Shown here piece after piece: positions 9,990 to 21,371 of a DNA stretch of 64,000 nucleotides. Below the pieces are notes generated by a model. That model was not told where the DNA came from, did not search any database, and was given only the letters and a program-made list of their open reading frames with translations. A program made the position numbers and the translations under genes. Position 1 is the stretch's first letter, and each line of letters starts with the position of its first letter. The DNA lies in assembly GCF_963576675.1 (NCBI RefSeq), contig NC_088916.1, positions 6,835,001 to 6,899,000 on the forward strand, written 5' to 3'. Origin of the DNA: Euphorbia lathyris (lineage: Eukaryota; Streptophyta; Magnoliopsida; Malpighiales; Euphorbiaceae).

Positions 9990-11855
9990 ATTTTGGCTAG
10001 CACGCCAACTCAAACTCATACGAACCGCGAGTGCTTCGATGATCTTTGGTACCTTTACAACTTTAATTAAGCAATTGTTCCCAAACAGAAAATGGCTCGT
10101 CTCATCCCTAACAACCGCTACCAATCCACAGCTTCTGACTCCCGCAAATCTCACCCCATCTGTGTTGCATTTTACTAAACCAGTCGGTGGCAGACTCCAA
10201 GTCGAAGGTGTGGTGATCACATTCCGCAGATGATGCGTAGTGGCCGCTGCAGGCCTCGCAGCTCCCTCACGATCAGATAGCGCATTACTAGTAAGCCTCT
10301 CACGATCCGCTCCATATCTCGATTCGTCTAGTGCAGCAGCAATAGTAGAACGCCTCATGGTCGCTCTTCCAGTGTCGGTCCCTCCCAAACCCAACGAATC
10401 AGCTCCTAGAGTTGTAGAAACCGTAAAAGCAGCTCTAAGTGGCCCAATCCGCTTACACATAGATGAGAATGCTTTCTAGTCCCTAGTGTCGTCAAGTACA
10501 GTACGCCAGCTGATATCCATTGGCCACTATTCTTCTCGCCAAAGCACTCTATTATGGTGTTCCCATATTGCTTTTAAATCGCAACAGATTCTGACTAATC
10601 TTTCCGATGGTGCAGCTTTTAGCTCCTGTAATAACCATTGTGAGAACGACAAACATCCAACATTAGGGACCATTAAACTAGCAACTCGCCATAGATCACC
10701 TGCAAAAGAACAAAATGTAAATAAATGTCGGTTAGACTCGTCATCCTCCACACAAACCGGGCACTCAAGTGATATCAGGACTCTTTGTTGGAGTAGCGTA
10801 GTCCGATTGGGCAAACAATTAAACATACCCTTTAGATAAACATTTTTAATTTTGGTGGGATTTCCAGATTCCAAAATTTCTTCCATCCCTCATGACCCAC
10901 TTCATTATTCGCCATATTCATTCCTGTGAGATACTTAGATCTAACATTATAGAACTTGTTCTAGGACCAGTGCCACATCATGACATCTTCTTTGGGGGTA
11001 ATTGACAATATAATATCACAGATAGCAGAAACTTCAGATTCACTGAAATACCCATGCAACTTATTCATATCACAGCCCCTCCCACTTTCATCCATCAAGT
11101 CTGCCACCCTCAAATCAGACAATCCAGGGAGAATAAATGAATTGAGACGAAAATCATCTAAATTTGGAACCTATGGGTCATCCCATAGTTTAATACTTTC
11201 ACCATTTCCCACCCTCCATCTCATTCCTTGTTTAAGGATAATCAGGCCACTCCAAATACCTCTCCAAACCATACTAGGATTATTGCCTAATTTGAATAGT
11301 AACAGGTCCTCCCTTGGAAAATATTTAGCTTTAAACATTCGACTCACTAAAATATTTGGAGTATTAATTAACTTCCACCCTTGTTTTCCTAATAAGGCTA
11401 AATTGAACACATGTAAGTTCTTAAACCCATCCCGCCCAAATTTTTCGAATTACATAATTTAGCCTAGTCAAACCAATGGATCCCCCTTTTGCCATTAGGT
11501 TTCATGCCCCACCAAAAGGAATTCATTAATTTTTGCAATTCATCACAGGTAGAAAGAGGAATAAGGAATGTATTCATACAGAACGTAGGTAGCGCCTGGG
11601 CCACTGACTTCAGCAACACCTCTTTCCCAGCTTGTGATAAGAACCGGAAACCCAAACATCCAAACTTTTTCCTTAGTTTGTCAATAAGAAAGGCAAAAAT
11701 ACGTCTCTTTGATCTACCAATAAGTGACGGCAAACCCAAATATCGACCCGTATCAAGTGGGGTTTGGACCCTTAACATTTCCTGTAACTCCTTATTCAGT
11801 TCCATATTAACATTCGAACTAAAGAAAATCCCAGATTTTTGCAAGTTCACTGCCT
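9990..11855 (-). pseudogene. LINE ORF2, 3' half (RT thumb, zf-RVT, RNase H)
   Basis: Directly after the LTR insertion the protein resumes with GQAVNLQKSGIFFSSN, TGRYLGLPSLIGRSKRR and FLSQAGKEVLLKSVAQALPT (11860-11464). It continues with GKQGWKLINTPNILVSR and FKAKYFP (11410-11171), zf-RVT (10886-10527, CPVCVEDDESNRHLFTFC), then RNase H start GLVKCNTDGVRF and EALAVRMSLSWRAS, which ends abruptly at about 9990. Several stops break the frame. Confidence 0.85.
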
Positions 11856-11860
11856 GCCCC

Positions 11861-13555
11861 TGATGCGTCCCCACCTAAGGTTAGAGATGGGAACTCACTA
11901 AGGGATAAGTGTACCCCGTCGTTATCAAGTAATAAATTTCTGGGTTTAAGTCCAGGTTATCGTCCACAGGATTTATTTCTGCAAGTACCGAATTACTAAG
12001 TCTCGGATGTTATCTAGGCTTAGGGGGTTTTGAGTTTGGTTTAATTAATCTACTCCTAGGTTGAATTACACTAATTCTAATTAAGTTATCTAATTCTAGC
12101 TAAGTTATTCTAAGCCTAACTAAATTACTCTACCCCTAATTAAGTTAAACTACTCCTAAGTGATCTTTTGTCAATGCAATCATCTAAAGGATCATGGAGG
12201 GATACGATGATAATGGAAATAGATTGTTTAAACAATTGAATTAAAATCTAAGTCACTTGTGTTCGAGGCGATTAACCCGACCTATCCTCCTAAAGTTCCT
12301 AGTTCGTGATTCCCTTGTAAGGCCGAAACTAGCTCTAAGGCTCAGTAATTTGGGCTTAATCTTCTATAGGGTCGTCAATCCTATAGGCACTGACTAGGTC
12401 AGATTCAGCTCGCAATATGTGCCAACTTGATTTTGGGATTATCGAATGAGTTAAACCAATCAAATAAAGCGTAAGACAAAGATTCAAAGCATTAAAACAA
12501 TTGAAGAAACAAAACTATTATATTAATCAAAGATGGAGAACATTGTCACGAAGTTACAATAAGCCTAAGATTCATAGCATGTATCATAGGATAAACAAGT
12601 TATAAAAGAAGAAAAATCCCTTTTAGGGAACCTGTCAACCAATGCAGGCGTCTTCCTAGGACTTAAGGATGGAGCTTGAGTAATCCTCGGTGAACGGAGC
12701 TTCGGAGGTGTCTTCAATGGAGGTTTGAAGGTTATGGAGGAGGTGGAGAGGATTTCTCAAGGTGGAAGATAAGAAAATTACAAAAACAAAAGATATCTAA
12801 TTTACAATTGAAAATTCCTATTTATAGACGCGTCTCGGGCCTCGTTTTGACCTAATTTCGTGTCCTTGTTGGTGTAGGAAGACGTGGGGCCGAACGTGGC
12901 TTCGTGGGGGCGGAATTGGTCTTTTTGACCAATTCCCGCAGGTCTGCTCGCCGAGCAGGAAAGGCTGCTCGCCGAGCAGAATTGCGACGAGCAGCCCCTG
13001 CTCGCCGAGGAGGCGCCTAGTGGCCTGCTCGGCGAGCAGGCACTTCCTGCTCGGCGAGCAGGCCCCTGGGTGCCTGCTCGGCGAGCAGGCACTGCCTGCT
13101 CGGCGAGCAGGCACACTGCCTGGGCTGCGTGCCGATGCTCAATTCGCCGAGCGGCTGCCGGGGGGTCCTGCTCGCCGAGCGTTTTCGCCCGAAACGCGCT
13201 CGATCCGTGCCGGATGACTTCTATACCCTTTTTCGTCCGAACTTACACCTGCACACGCATAAAAACTCCAGGAAACATTAGTCTAAAAGCCAAATTGATC
13301 CGTCAATCGCTTATTTTGAGCAAACGCTTCGTTTGGTGCGACTTTTGACGGACCAATATGCATGTTATTTCGGCCGTATTTGCCTAAATTGATCACAAAA
13401 CGAGCCTAAACAACGAAAAGTAAATAGAACGTTTCCAATTTCTAACTAACTCACACAAAAGCATTTAAATGCGAGAATTGCTCGCTTATTAACCAAATTA
13501 CTCTAAAAACCGTCCTAAAACCGTACCCAAAGATAGGGGTTTTTGACCCCTATCA
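11861..13555. mobile_element. Solo LTR (1.7 kb) inside a LINE
   Basis: TGATGCGTCC...CCCTATCA, flanked by an exact 5-bp duplication GCCCC at 11856-11860 and 13556-13560. The LINE protein is continuous across it when one copy is removed (...NEYEVASG | QAVNLQKS...). Contents: a 'gttatcgtccacaggattta' motif near the left end like the LTR at 5648, an A/T-rich first half, 'cctatttatagacg' near 12820, then a GC-rich palindrome array. No internal domain or second LTR is present, which indicates LTR-LTR recombination. Family unknown; Ty3/Tat-like is a guess. Confidence 0.9.
12951..13180. repeat. GC-rich palindrome array within the solo LTR
   Basis: The 15-mer CTGCTCGSCGAGCAG (7-bp arms around one base) occurs seven times, once with a single mismatch. 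The first three copies have C at the centre and the last four have G, and two degraded copies follow. The repeats create several overlapping open frames (ARRAG/SASRH type) that I treat as artefacts. Confidence 0.9.
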
Positions 13556-15684
13556 GCCCCCGAGGCCACTTCATATTCATTCAAAATCCGAATAACTTCA
13601 CTAGCCTCCCTAAATGAAGCTCCAAAGAACAAGAAACTGTCATCAGCAAAAAATTAATGTGTTACTGCGGGTGCTTGTCTGCAAATTCTACACCCTGAAA
13701 TCAAATTCTGACTCTCAACCCTTCTTATTAGTTTAGATAAGACTTCGGCGCACAGTATAAATAGGTACAGGGAAAGCGGGTCTCCCTGTCTTAATCCTCT
13801 CCTAGGCTTAATCGGATCAGAATATTCTCCATTCACTGCCACCCTATATTTCACAGTTGTGATGCAGAGCATAATCCACTTAACCCATTTGTCACTAAAT
13901 CCCATGCGAATCATGACCAGTTTCAAGAAATTCCAATCCAGCTTATCATAGGCCTTGCTAATATCAATTTTCAGGGCAACATGGTCAGAGTTGCCTCTAT
14001 TCTGCCTTTTCATAAAGTGTATTGACTTAAAGGCCACCCGCACATTATCAATTATAGACCTTCCAAGGATAAAAGCAGATTTGTTTCTCCAATAATATCA
14101 GGGAGTACACTCTTTATCCGGTTAGCTAAAGCCTTTGCAATTATTTTTTACAAAATATTACATAGGGAGATAGGGCGAAAATCCTTAAGTAAGGATGGCT
14201 TGTCAATTTTCAGAATCAAAACAATTGTGGTATCATTCAGATCCGGAGGGAACTCACCCTGATCCAAACCAATGCCTATAAGTTGCTCCCACCTCACTTC
14301 TAATTGTATCCCAAAAGGTTTGATAAATCCTGGATTAAGCCCATCAGGTCCAGGGGATTTGTTCAGACTCATAGAGAATAGAGCGTTCTTAAAATCAATT
14401 ACCTCGAATAGGGCCACAAGCCTCTCATTTGTGGGTGTGTTAATCACAACTTCAATAACATTGACCGTTTCTGACTCAGTTTGACTATTTGAAGAGTACA
14501 CTGATTGGAAATACCTATGTGACATATCCAACATAGCTTCCTGGTTATCAGTTTCCCCACCTGAATCGTCTTTTAGAGTTAAGATCTGATTTTGTTGCCT
14601 TTGGACTTTACACTAGCATGGAAAAACTTAGTATTTCTGTCCCCCCTCAGTCAACCAGAATACCTTAGCCCTCTGCTTCCAGAACCTCTCCTCAGGTTCC
14701 AGTACCTCATTAAGTTTTCTCTTGGCAAAGAAAAATTGAGCAACGAAATCCCTGTCTCTCCCCATGTAACCGCTCCATTTGCCTTTGCCATTTCCAAATT
14801 TGGCTTTTAAAATGGACATTGAAATTTTTTCCTCATTCTTCCATTGACCTTATACATGCTCTTAATTTGCCAGGCACAAGCCTTCTCTCCTGACTTCTCC
14901 AATTTCCTTTTACCAATTCACTAAATTCCCTCTCATTCAGCCAACTATCTTCAAAGTAAAACTTCCTTGCCCTCCTCTTTCTCTCTGCATACTCTAGAGC
15001 AATCACAATTGGGAGATGATCAGAATGACCATTTATGATCGAATTTACCCAGTGATTGGTGAAACATGTGAGCCATTCACTCGAGGCGAAACTCCTATCC
15101 AATTTCTCCATAATCCAATTATCGGAACCCCTACCTCGTTCCCATGTAAACTGGCTTCCATACAAACTTAGCTCAAACAACCACACTCCTCTACCACTTT
15201 ATTAAACGCTTGCATCAGATGTGTAGGAAAATTTGCCCCACCCTCCTTTTCATCTGTCTTGAGAATACAATTAAAGTCTCTCATCATTACCCAATGTAGA
15301 TTAGAAGCCTCCGACAGATTCCTTAACAGACTCCAGGAATCCCCATGTTTACTCCGATCTGCGTACCCATAGAACCCTACAAACCTCCAATCCCCCTCAC
15401 ATCATCAGACACTATCGTGTAGATATGATGTTTTGAGTAGCTTACAACCCTCACATTAACCTCTTCCTTCCACAACAATGCCAACCCCCCACTTCTACCT
15501 CTCCTATTTACAGAAAAACTCCATCAAAACCCAACTGATGTTTTAAGGTAACCATGCGACTATCCTCTACAAGTGTTTCGATTAAAAATAAAATAACTGG
15601 TTTTTGAGAAGTAACCAATTCCTTTAGTGACCGAAATGCTCGATGGTTTCCCAAGCCACGACAGTTCCAACTTACACAATTCAT
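13556..15684 (-). pseudogene. LINE ORF2, 5' half (endonuclease and reverse transcriptase)
   Basis: The start is ATG 15684 (MNCVSWNCRGLGNHRAF), the AP-endonuclease N-terminus. It continues with WVMMRDFNC (normally GDFN) and, at 15186-14833, TWERGRGSDNWIMEKLDRSF and NGHSDHLPIVI. RT follows: SLNKSPGPDGLNPGFIK (about 14400), FRPISLCN, ALKIDISKAYDKLDWNFLK (about 13950), RRGLRQGDPLSLYLFILCAE, and FFADDSFLFF at about 13640 just after a stop. Multiple stops and frameshifts mean it cannot be functional. Confidence 0.88.
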
Positions 15685-15769
15685 GGCAGTCGACGGCCCT
15701 AACTATTAGGGCTCGCCGAATTCTCTTCATGAGGGATCCTTTTATCCTTTGCAGGAATAGAGACTCCTC

Positions 15770-16623
15770 TAGGGGTGCATACAAAAATCCGGAAAACCAA
15801 ACTGAAACCAAACCAAAAATAAGAATAATCGAAACCGATGGACTAGTGTGTGGTTTTTAATTTTAAAAATAATGGTTAATGGTTACGGTTACGATTTCTT
15901 TATTCCAAAAACCGCGGTTAACCGCAACCGACCGAATCTCAATTAAATATTCAAAAAAAATATAAAAATAAATTTATTTATATGGGTAAACAATTATTTA
16001 GTCCCTATAGTTTTTCATAACTCGTTAATCAATCCACTATTTAATTATAAGGTCTCTAAATTTTTTCACTTTTAATGGTTTAGTCTTTCTATCAAATATT
16101 AATATCAAATGAGATGAAAATATGTAAATAACTCTTAGTTAATTTGAAACTCTCTCTAATTTCAGTTTATACAACTTTTTTTTCTTTTATGTTTTTGGAT
16201 GTAAAAACAAGGATAAAATTGTATTACTTGTTTCCCAAAACTTTATAGTCAAAAGTTTTATTAGGGGCATTTTGCCGTTTTTTTATCCGTTTAATTGTTC
16301 TTTAACACATTTTTAGACGGGGATTTGATAGAGGGACTAAACAATTTAACGAAATCAAAACTGAGGGATCAATGCACGTACATCTCCCTCTCCGCAGTTA
16401 ATCTCTTCAACTCGCCATTGACCTGTCGCATCCCTCACAATAAAAATTAGAATTCTTTTATTATTTTTATTTTTATTTACTAATGGTTAGAAACCGAAAT
16501 AAAAGGTTAACCGATCAAAATAATTGGTTAACCGATTAGTGATTAACCGAATTTAATGGACTAGTGTATGGTTAGTGTTTTTAAAAAACCGATTAAATGG
16601 TTAACCGACCACCTGCACCCATA
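15770..16623. mobile_element. Non-autonomous hAT element between LINE ORF1 and ORF2
   Basis: Ends TAGGGGTGCA...TGCACCCATA (9 of 10 inverted match), with an exact 8-bp duplication GACTCCTC at 15762-15769 and 16624-16631, which is diagnostic of hAT. Subterminal 'ggttaaccg' and 'gactagtgt.tggtt' motifs repeat in inverted order. Bases about 15985-16385 inside look like a decayed MITE with 'tttagtccct' and 'agggactaaacaa'. No transposase is present. Confidence 0.9.
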
Positions 16624-17560
16624 GACTCCTCCACTCCGACCATTCTCCTACTCACTCATCCTTTACCCATCTCTCTCCTCCTCTTCCTTGCCTCATTAAG
16701 TTCCATTTATGTATCCTCGGCTACCTTCCCACTCTCCCCTCCCATGACTCCTGCCTCAACCTCATTTACCTCACATGCCTCATGCAGTTTAATGTAAGAT
16801 CCTGATATAGAACAAAAGCCCACCTCAAAATCCCTTAGGCTTATTTTGGGTGTATTTCCTCTCTCTCTCCCTTGCCACTCCCCGTATTTGAAATATCTCG
16901 TAACACTCCCTCCCCACCCTCCCCTACTTCTTCCACTCCCACTAGTATTCACACCACTTCCCTCTTTTAACCATCTTGCCCCACTTTGGTCCACACCCTT
17001 TCTGATCGGTGCCTTAAGCCATTCCCCCCACTCCCGAGTAACTTTGTTCCCCTATAACTCGAACAGCTTTTCACAGTAACGATCTGTATGTCCCAAAACA
17101 CCACAAATGTAACAAAAAATTCTGAGCCTCTCATATTTGAAAGTGGCCAGCGACCACACTCCTCTAGCACTTTTTATTTTCTTGAACCTCTTCAAAGGTT
17201 GACTATAATCGATAGTAACACGAATTTGCATATACTGTCTTTAGAACTCCTGATTGCTATTAGCATCATATTCCTCAAAAAGACCTATAAAGTTCCCTAG
17301 TTGTTTTTCTATATTTTCTGACATAGTTCCCACAGGTAATCCATACACTTGAACCCAAATTGGTATTTTAAACAAGTATATCTCCTTTGGATTTACTCCA
17401 TTTCTCTAGTTTTTCAATATCAGTAAGTAATTATCAAAAGACCAAGGACCCCCTGCCAATCAACAGGATGAAAGAATTCAAAGGAATAAAGATTGTTGCG
17501 TACCTCTTGTATATCAACTCCACGTCCTGGTCTCCACAGTAGAGCTAAACAGTTTCAGAG
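16624..17560 (-). pseudogene. LINE ORF1 (DUF4283 plus CCHC knuckle)
   Basis: The minus-strand reading, with stops, gives IWVQVYGLPVGTMSENI and LGNFIGLFEEYDAN (DUF4283), then SLATFKYERLRIFCYICG and VLGHTDRYCEKLF, a CCHC zinc knuckle with all four ligands. A Gly/Ser/Arg-rich stretch follows (SGSGRSRGGWGGS). The ORF1 end lies beyond the hAT insertion at 15769-15699 (IPHEENSASPNS, stop). The stop is 14 bp before the ORF2 ATG. The right end meets the segmental duplicate at about 17590. Confidence 0.8.
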
Positions 17561-17867
17561 GGTTTGGAAGTTCAACGGCCTGTCGGCAACAAACAAATAT
17601 TTAATATTGAAACTCTTCTTATTTATTCAAACACTATTTTAACTCAAGATATTTTTTAATCTAATTAAATCTATAGGTTTTTAAGATGTTGAAATCAAAA
17701 TCAGTCTATATATATCGGTTAATTGTAACTTTTGGTCAAGTTTTTTTATTAACGGTTTTGAACCATTATTTTAATGGTTAATAAAAAAATAACGATTGAA
17801 TCATAATTTATTATAAATATATAATAGTTAAAACGAATAGTATATCTAAAATTTTCTAAAAAAATTA

Positions 17868-18246
17868 ATAAATAATTTATTAGTCCCATCTTTTTTACTA
17901 ATACATTATTTAAGTCCCTATATTTTAAAAAACATATTATAAAGTTCCTCCTTTTTTTATCAATATTAACTCTTTGGTCCTTCTATCTATTTTTTTTATA
18001 TTTTTTAGCCGTTATATTTGGCATAAACAGACAGATAGAAAATAACAGAGTAACATGACTACTTTGTATTGTACTATGGTTATCCTGAAAGCTAAGCTAT
18101 ATTCGATTAAAAATCTAAAAAATAGACAAAATGATCAAAGGGTTAATATTGACAAATAAATATGGATCTTATAATGTGTTTTAAAAATAGAAGGACTAAA
18201 CAGTATGTTACGTAAAAAGGTGGGAACTAATAAATTATTTACCCAA
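17868..18246. mobile_element. Family B MITE relic (copy 3, orthologous to 3828-4207)
   Basis: It has the same insertion point and internal sequence as the relic in duplicate 1, so it is a duplicated and not an independent insertion. Confidence 0.7.
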
Positions 18247-18945
18247 AAACAATAGTATATCTAAAATTAACATATAACATTTTTATGAGAAATCATAATT
18301 TATAAAAAAAAAATTCTCTCTTCTTTCAGAAGTTTGTTTAATCTAATAAGTAATAAAATTAACGTTTTGTATAATGTGGTAAAATGTTATACTGGTTACA
18401 ATGGTTTTACTTGTTATTAACGTGAATTAATTCCATAAGATTTTTTTTGAATTAATGTGAATTAATTCCATAAGATTAAATATTCATTAAGGTGTTGTTT
18501 GATAAAACTGAAAATTAAGTGCTAAAAAATAAGTACTGAATTTTAAGTGTTGAATATTATAAGTATTTAAAGTATTAAATGATGTAACAGTTTGATAAAT
18601 ACTAAAAAAGTACTAAATATACAAATATTACTCCCTCCATTTTGAATTATATGTCGTTTAAGATAAAATTTTATAAATTAGGAAGTCATTAAATAATGTG
18701 GTAAATTACATTCGAGGTGTATAACTTTTACCATGTTTCTCACATTCTGGTGTACAACTTTCGGTTTTTAACACAAAACTCCCCCACTCCATGGGTAACC
18801 TCCCACTAAAGTATACAGTTGGAAATTATGACCGGTCAACATGAGTAACGTGCCACATCAACCACCATCCTTATTAAAAAGTGGACCCTACTATCAGTGA
18901 AATTAATGTCGTATCCTTAGCCCTTTTCCATCCAAATCTCAATCC

Positions 18946-18954
18946 TATATAAAA
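18946..18954 (+). promoter_or_regulatory. TATA box of GRF gene copy 2
   Basis: TATATAAAA lies 110 bp upstream of ATG 19056, identical in spacing to copy 1. Confidence 0.6.
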
Positions 18955-19055
18955 CAGTAAAGTGTCTCTTTCCTCTGTCGTGTCCTGCTTTCTCTTTCCT
19001 TTAGCCTTTTATTTCTCTCTCCATTTTTCTTATTTTTTCTACTTTGCAATCGTCC

Positions 19056-19664
19056 ATGCAACAAAAAAACCTAGAAACCCCTAATCTAAAAAATAAAAAC
19101 AAGTTAACTACAGAAATAACAAGGTCGACAAATCCAAAAAAACGCAAGATGTCTTATTCCTCTTCCACGCAAAGTAACAACAACATATGGGAAGGATGGA
19201 TCTGCCAATGTGGAATTAAACCACATCTCTCAACTACTTGGAGTGATTCGAACCCAGAAAGAAGATATTTTAACTGTAAAAACTTTGGGGTAAAATATTT
19301 CTTATCAAATTTTTTGCTTCCTCCTATTTTTATCTGTAAACTCTCTATAATTTTTCCCTCTATCTATTAGAAACGAAATGCATGCAAGTTCTTTGAGTGG
19401 ATGGACCCTCCTATGAGTGCCAGGGCGAAAGATGTCATCCTTGGATTATTAAGGAAGATAGATAAACTTGAAAAAAAATGTAACGAATTGTATAAGTGCG
19501 AACAAGAAAGAAACAAAGAGTTTGAAATGGAAAAGGAAAGAGAAAAAAAGAAAGAAGGAAGGATCATTGAAAAGGAAAGCAATGGAGGACGATTGCCGAG
19601 TTGGCTAGGAAATTTTTGTTCTATTGTGCTTGCTTGTTGTATTGCAAAAATTTTATTTGGTTAG
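19056..19664 (+). CDS. GRF-type zinc-finger protein with coiled coil and C-terminal hydrophobic tail, copy 2
   Basis: Exons 19056..19289 and 19371..19664 give 175 aa, the same length and intron position as the copy at 4986. The finger is kept (WICQCGIKPH, SNPERRYFNC, NACKFFEWMD with four Cys), though the usual NPGRR is NPERR here. The Lys/Glu coiled coil (LEKKCNELYKCEQERNKEFE) and the hydrophobic tail (NFCSIVLACCIAKILFG) are conserved. There are many substitutions relative to copy 1 but no frame break, which hints at retained coding function. A convergent MULE transposase remnant lies 440 bp downstream. Cellular role unknown; membrane tail-anchoring is inferred from hydrophobicity only. Confidence 0.82.
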
Positions 19665-20103
19665 AGAATATGAGTTGTCTTTAGGGTATGTTTTTGCCCA
19701 GTCTTTGTTTAGCTTCCAGTTTTATGTAATCAGTATTCCTAACATGTTGAATCAAAGGAAAAGTTAATTCCTACATATTTTATGTTGCTTTTATCTTTAG
19801 GTAATCCATATTTTCTACATATTGCCTATATTTCATTATTGCAATAGGATTGTGCAAAATTGGAATATAATAAAAAAGAATAACAAAAAAAATGGATCAT
19901 ATTGCCTCTATTTTATTGTTGCAAAATTGCAAAATATGGATCCTTAACATTTAACATTTACAACTAAAATGTTCACAAAAACTAGTAAAAACATGTTCCA
20001 ATCTGCCAAAGATAATGTACACAACAAAACTAACCAAAATATGCTTGTTACATTATCAATCCTAACAAAAAAAAAAAACACATAAAATTGGAACAAGATA
20101 GTC

Positions 20104-20690
20104 TCAATGCCATGGTCTTGGTGAACTTCTGGTGAATGGTCTTCCTCGTGCATCCTTAGTCACATTCCTTGCTTGAGTATTTTTCAGTGTTCTTCTTGGT
20201 GCATTTTTAGTGGCATTACTACCAAGAGAATCTGTAGCAACATTTGAAGCTTGATTTGATTGTCCTCCAGCAACATTTGAAGCCGGATTACTTCGATTTG
20301 ATCCCTACAATGATTAGTAATATAAAATTTTAGAAATGAAAAACTTCAAGAAAATAAGTTGTTCATAATAAAGTAACGCTTACATCCATCATCCAACCTA
20401 CTGTGGTAGGTTCTATAGTTGGCCTTGGAGCATTAAAAGTTGTATTTGTGCTGGTTTAGGCCTCTTTGGCTTAAATGTAATGCATAATTCCATAAAACAT
20501 TTATATACACTAACAATTACCTAATAATTCAAATAAGTATGAAATTTTACCGGTGGAGCATTTAAAGATGTTCCTTGAAATGTAAAAGTGTGTTTATTGT
20601 GGCCTTTCCCTCCATGTTTCTATGCTTCCTTCCTTTTTGCCTTCTATTTTCTCCCACGATTAGTTCTTATTAGAGATGGTGGTTCAGATG
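20104..20690 (-). pseudogene. MULE (MuDR-type) transposase C-terminus remnant
   Basis: The last exon (complement 20104..20304, acceptor tag at 20305) encodes SNRSNPASNVAGGQSNQASN and ends GRPFTRSSPRPWH-stop. An upstream exon near 20395-20480 reads KPKRPKPAQIQ and NAPRPTIEPTTVGWMMD, with a frameshift. Near 20590-20660, RGRK.KAKRKEA.KHGGKGHNKHT resembles the zinc knuckle (GGxGHNxRTC) found before the C-terminus of plant MURA transposases. The remaining N-terminal transposase is not recognisable to the right. Confidence 0.55.
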
Positions 20691-20703
20691 GTACTGGTGA
20701 CTA

Positions 20704-21371
20704 GACCAGTTCAAACACTCACTGGCCTGCCCAGCCCGTCCATCATAGGTTGGCATTGGATATGTATATTCATCATTTGATCCGGCCCGATCTGAATCCG
20801 CATATAAAATGGGTTGGGTTTGGAATTTATTTTAAAAACCCGAGTTGGCCCGGTCCGGCCCGCTCTACCTTTATATATTTTATTTTTTAATTTAGGGTAA
20901 CAATTACGATTGTTGATTTCTTTAGATCAATGGTCTAATAACCAGTTGAAATTTAATACACATTATTATATGTATAATAGTTTAGAAGAATGTATATTAT
21001 CGTTTCCACAAAAAAATATATATTATCCGATGTTTGTTTTTGTGAAAGGAACTGTTTCTTAATTTATAATACTAAAGATTTGATTTTATTAAAATTGAAA
21101 ATTACAAATATAACTTCACGATTTGACCAATACACTCAATTAAATTTTAGTTGCAATTTCATTTGTTAGAATTATAATTAATTTTTATTATAATTTTTTA
21201 ATATATATATATTAGTTGGACAGGTAGGATTGGACTTGGGAATTCATTTTTTTAATCCAACCCAGTCCGAGCCCGAGTCCGAGCCTAATGTGAATATAAT
21301 ACGGGCCGGGATGGACAATATAAATATATGAAAAATCCGATCATTGGTTTGGCCTGGTCTATGAACAGGTC
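20704..21371. mobile_element. hAT-like repeat relic
   Basis: The left end 'tagaccagttcaaac' and right end 'gaacaggtcta' are imperfect inverted repeats. Subterminal motifs are 'ggcccg', 'ccggcccgctctacc' and 'acgggccggg'. It is non-coding and I found no clear target duplication. Confidence 0.45.

Larger units (their letters stand above)
8667..9990. repeat. Family C MITE, left half, split by a LINE
   Basis: Bases 8667-8860 and 9914-9990 together match the left part of the element at 49247-49812 ('caattttac.c.taatgtt', 'tattataaaa.aca.atattttgttc', 'taataatagaattg.agattaat'). The LINE fragment 8861-9913 lies between them. The right half is missing where the next LINE begins at about 9990. Confidence 0.7.
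9986..17586 (-). mobile_element. Long L1-like LINE, interrupted twice
   Basis: Read on the minus strand from right to left: ORF1 (DUF4283 then CCHC knuckle, 17560-16624), a hAT insertion (15770-16623), ORF1 tail and ORF2 start (15769-15684), endonuclease, reverse transcriptase, a solo LTR insertion (11861-13555), the rest of the reverse transcriptase, zf-RVT and part of RNase H. The 3' end is cut inside RNase H at about 9990, where family C repeat sequence begins. Without the insertions it is about 5.1 kb. Many stops and frameshifts make it an old copy. Confidence 0.88.
17599..20231. repeat. Segmental duplicate, copy 2 (uninterrupted)
   Basis: It is collinear with 1999-7408 and lacks both insertions found there, so it preserves their empty target sites (TTATTTTAA near 17775 and AGCTT near 19713). 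It carries an intact second GRF gene with the same TATA-to-ATG spacing. The left junction abuts a dead LINE. At the right, transposase-like sequence continues for another 450 bp. Confidence 0.9.

Noticed and set aside
12951..13180. CRISPR-like pattern of short palindromic repeats
   Set aside because: Spacing is irregular and often near zero, the setting is a plant nuclear LTR, and no cas genes are present.
12802..13348. Several overlapping open frames rich in Ala, Arg, Gly and Ser on both strands
   Set aside because: They come from the CTGCTCG-S-CGAGCAG palindrome array, which is open in many frames; no start context or domain.
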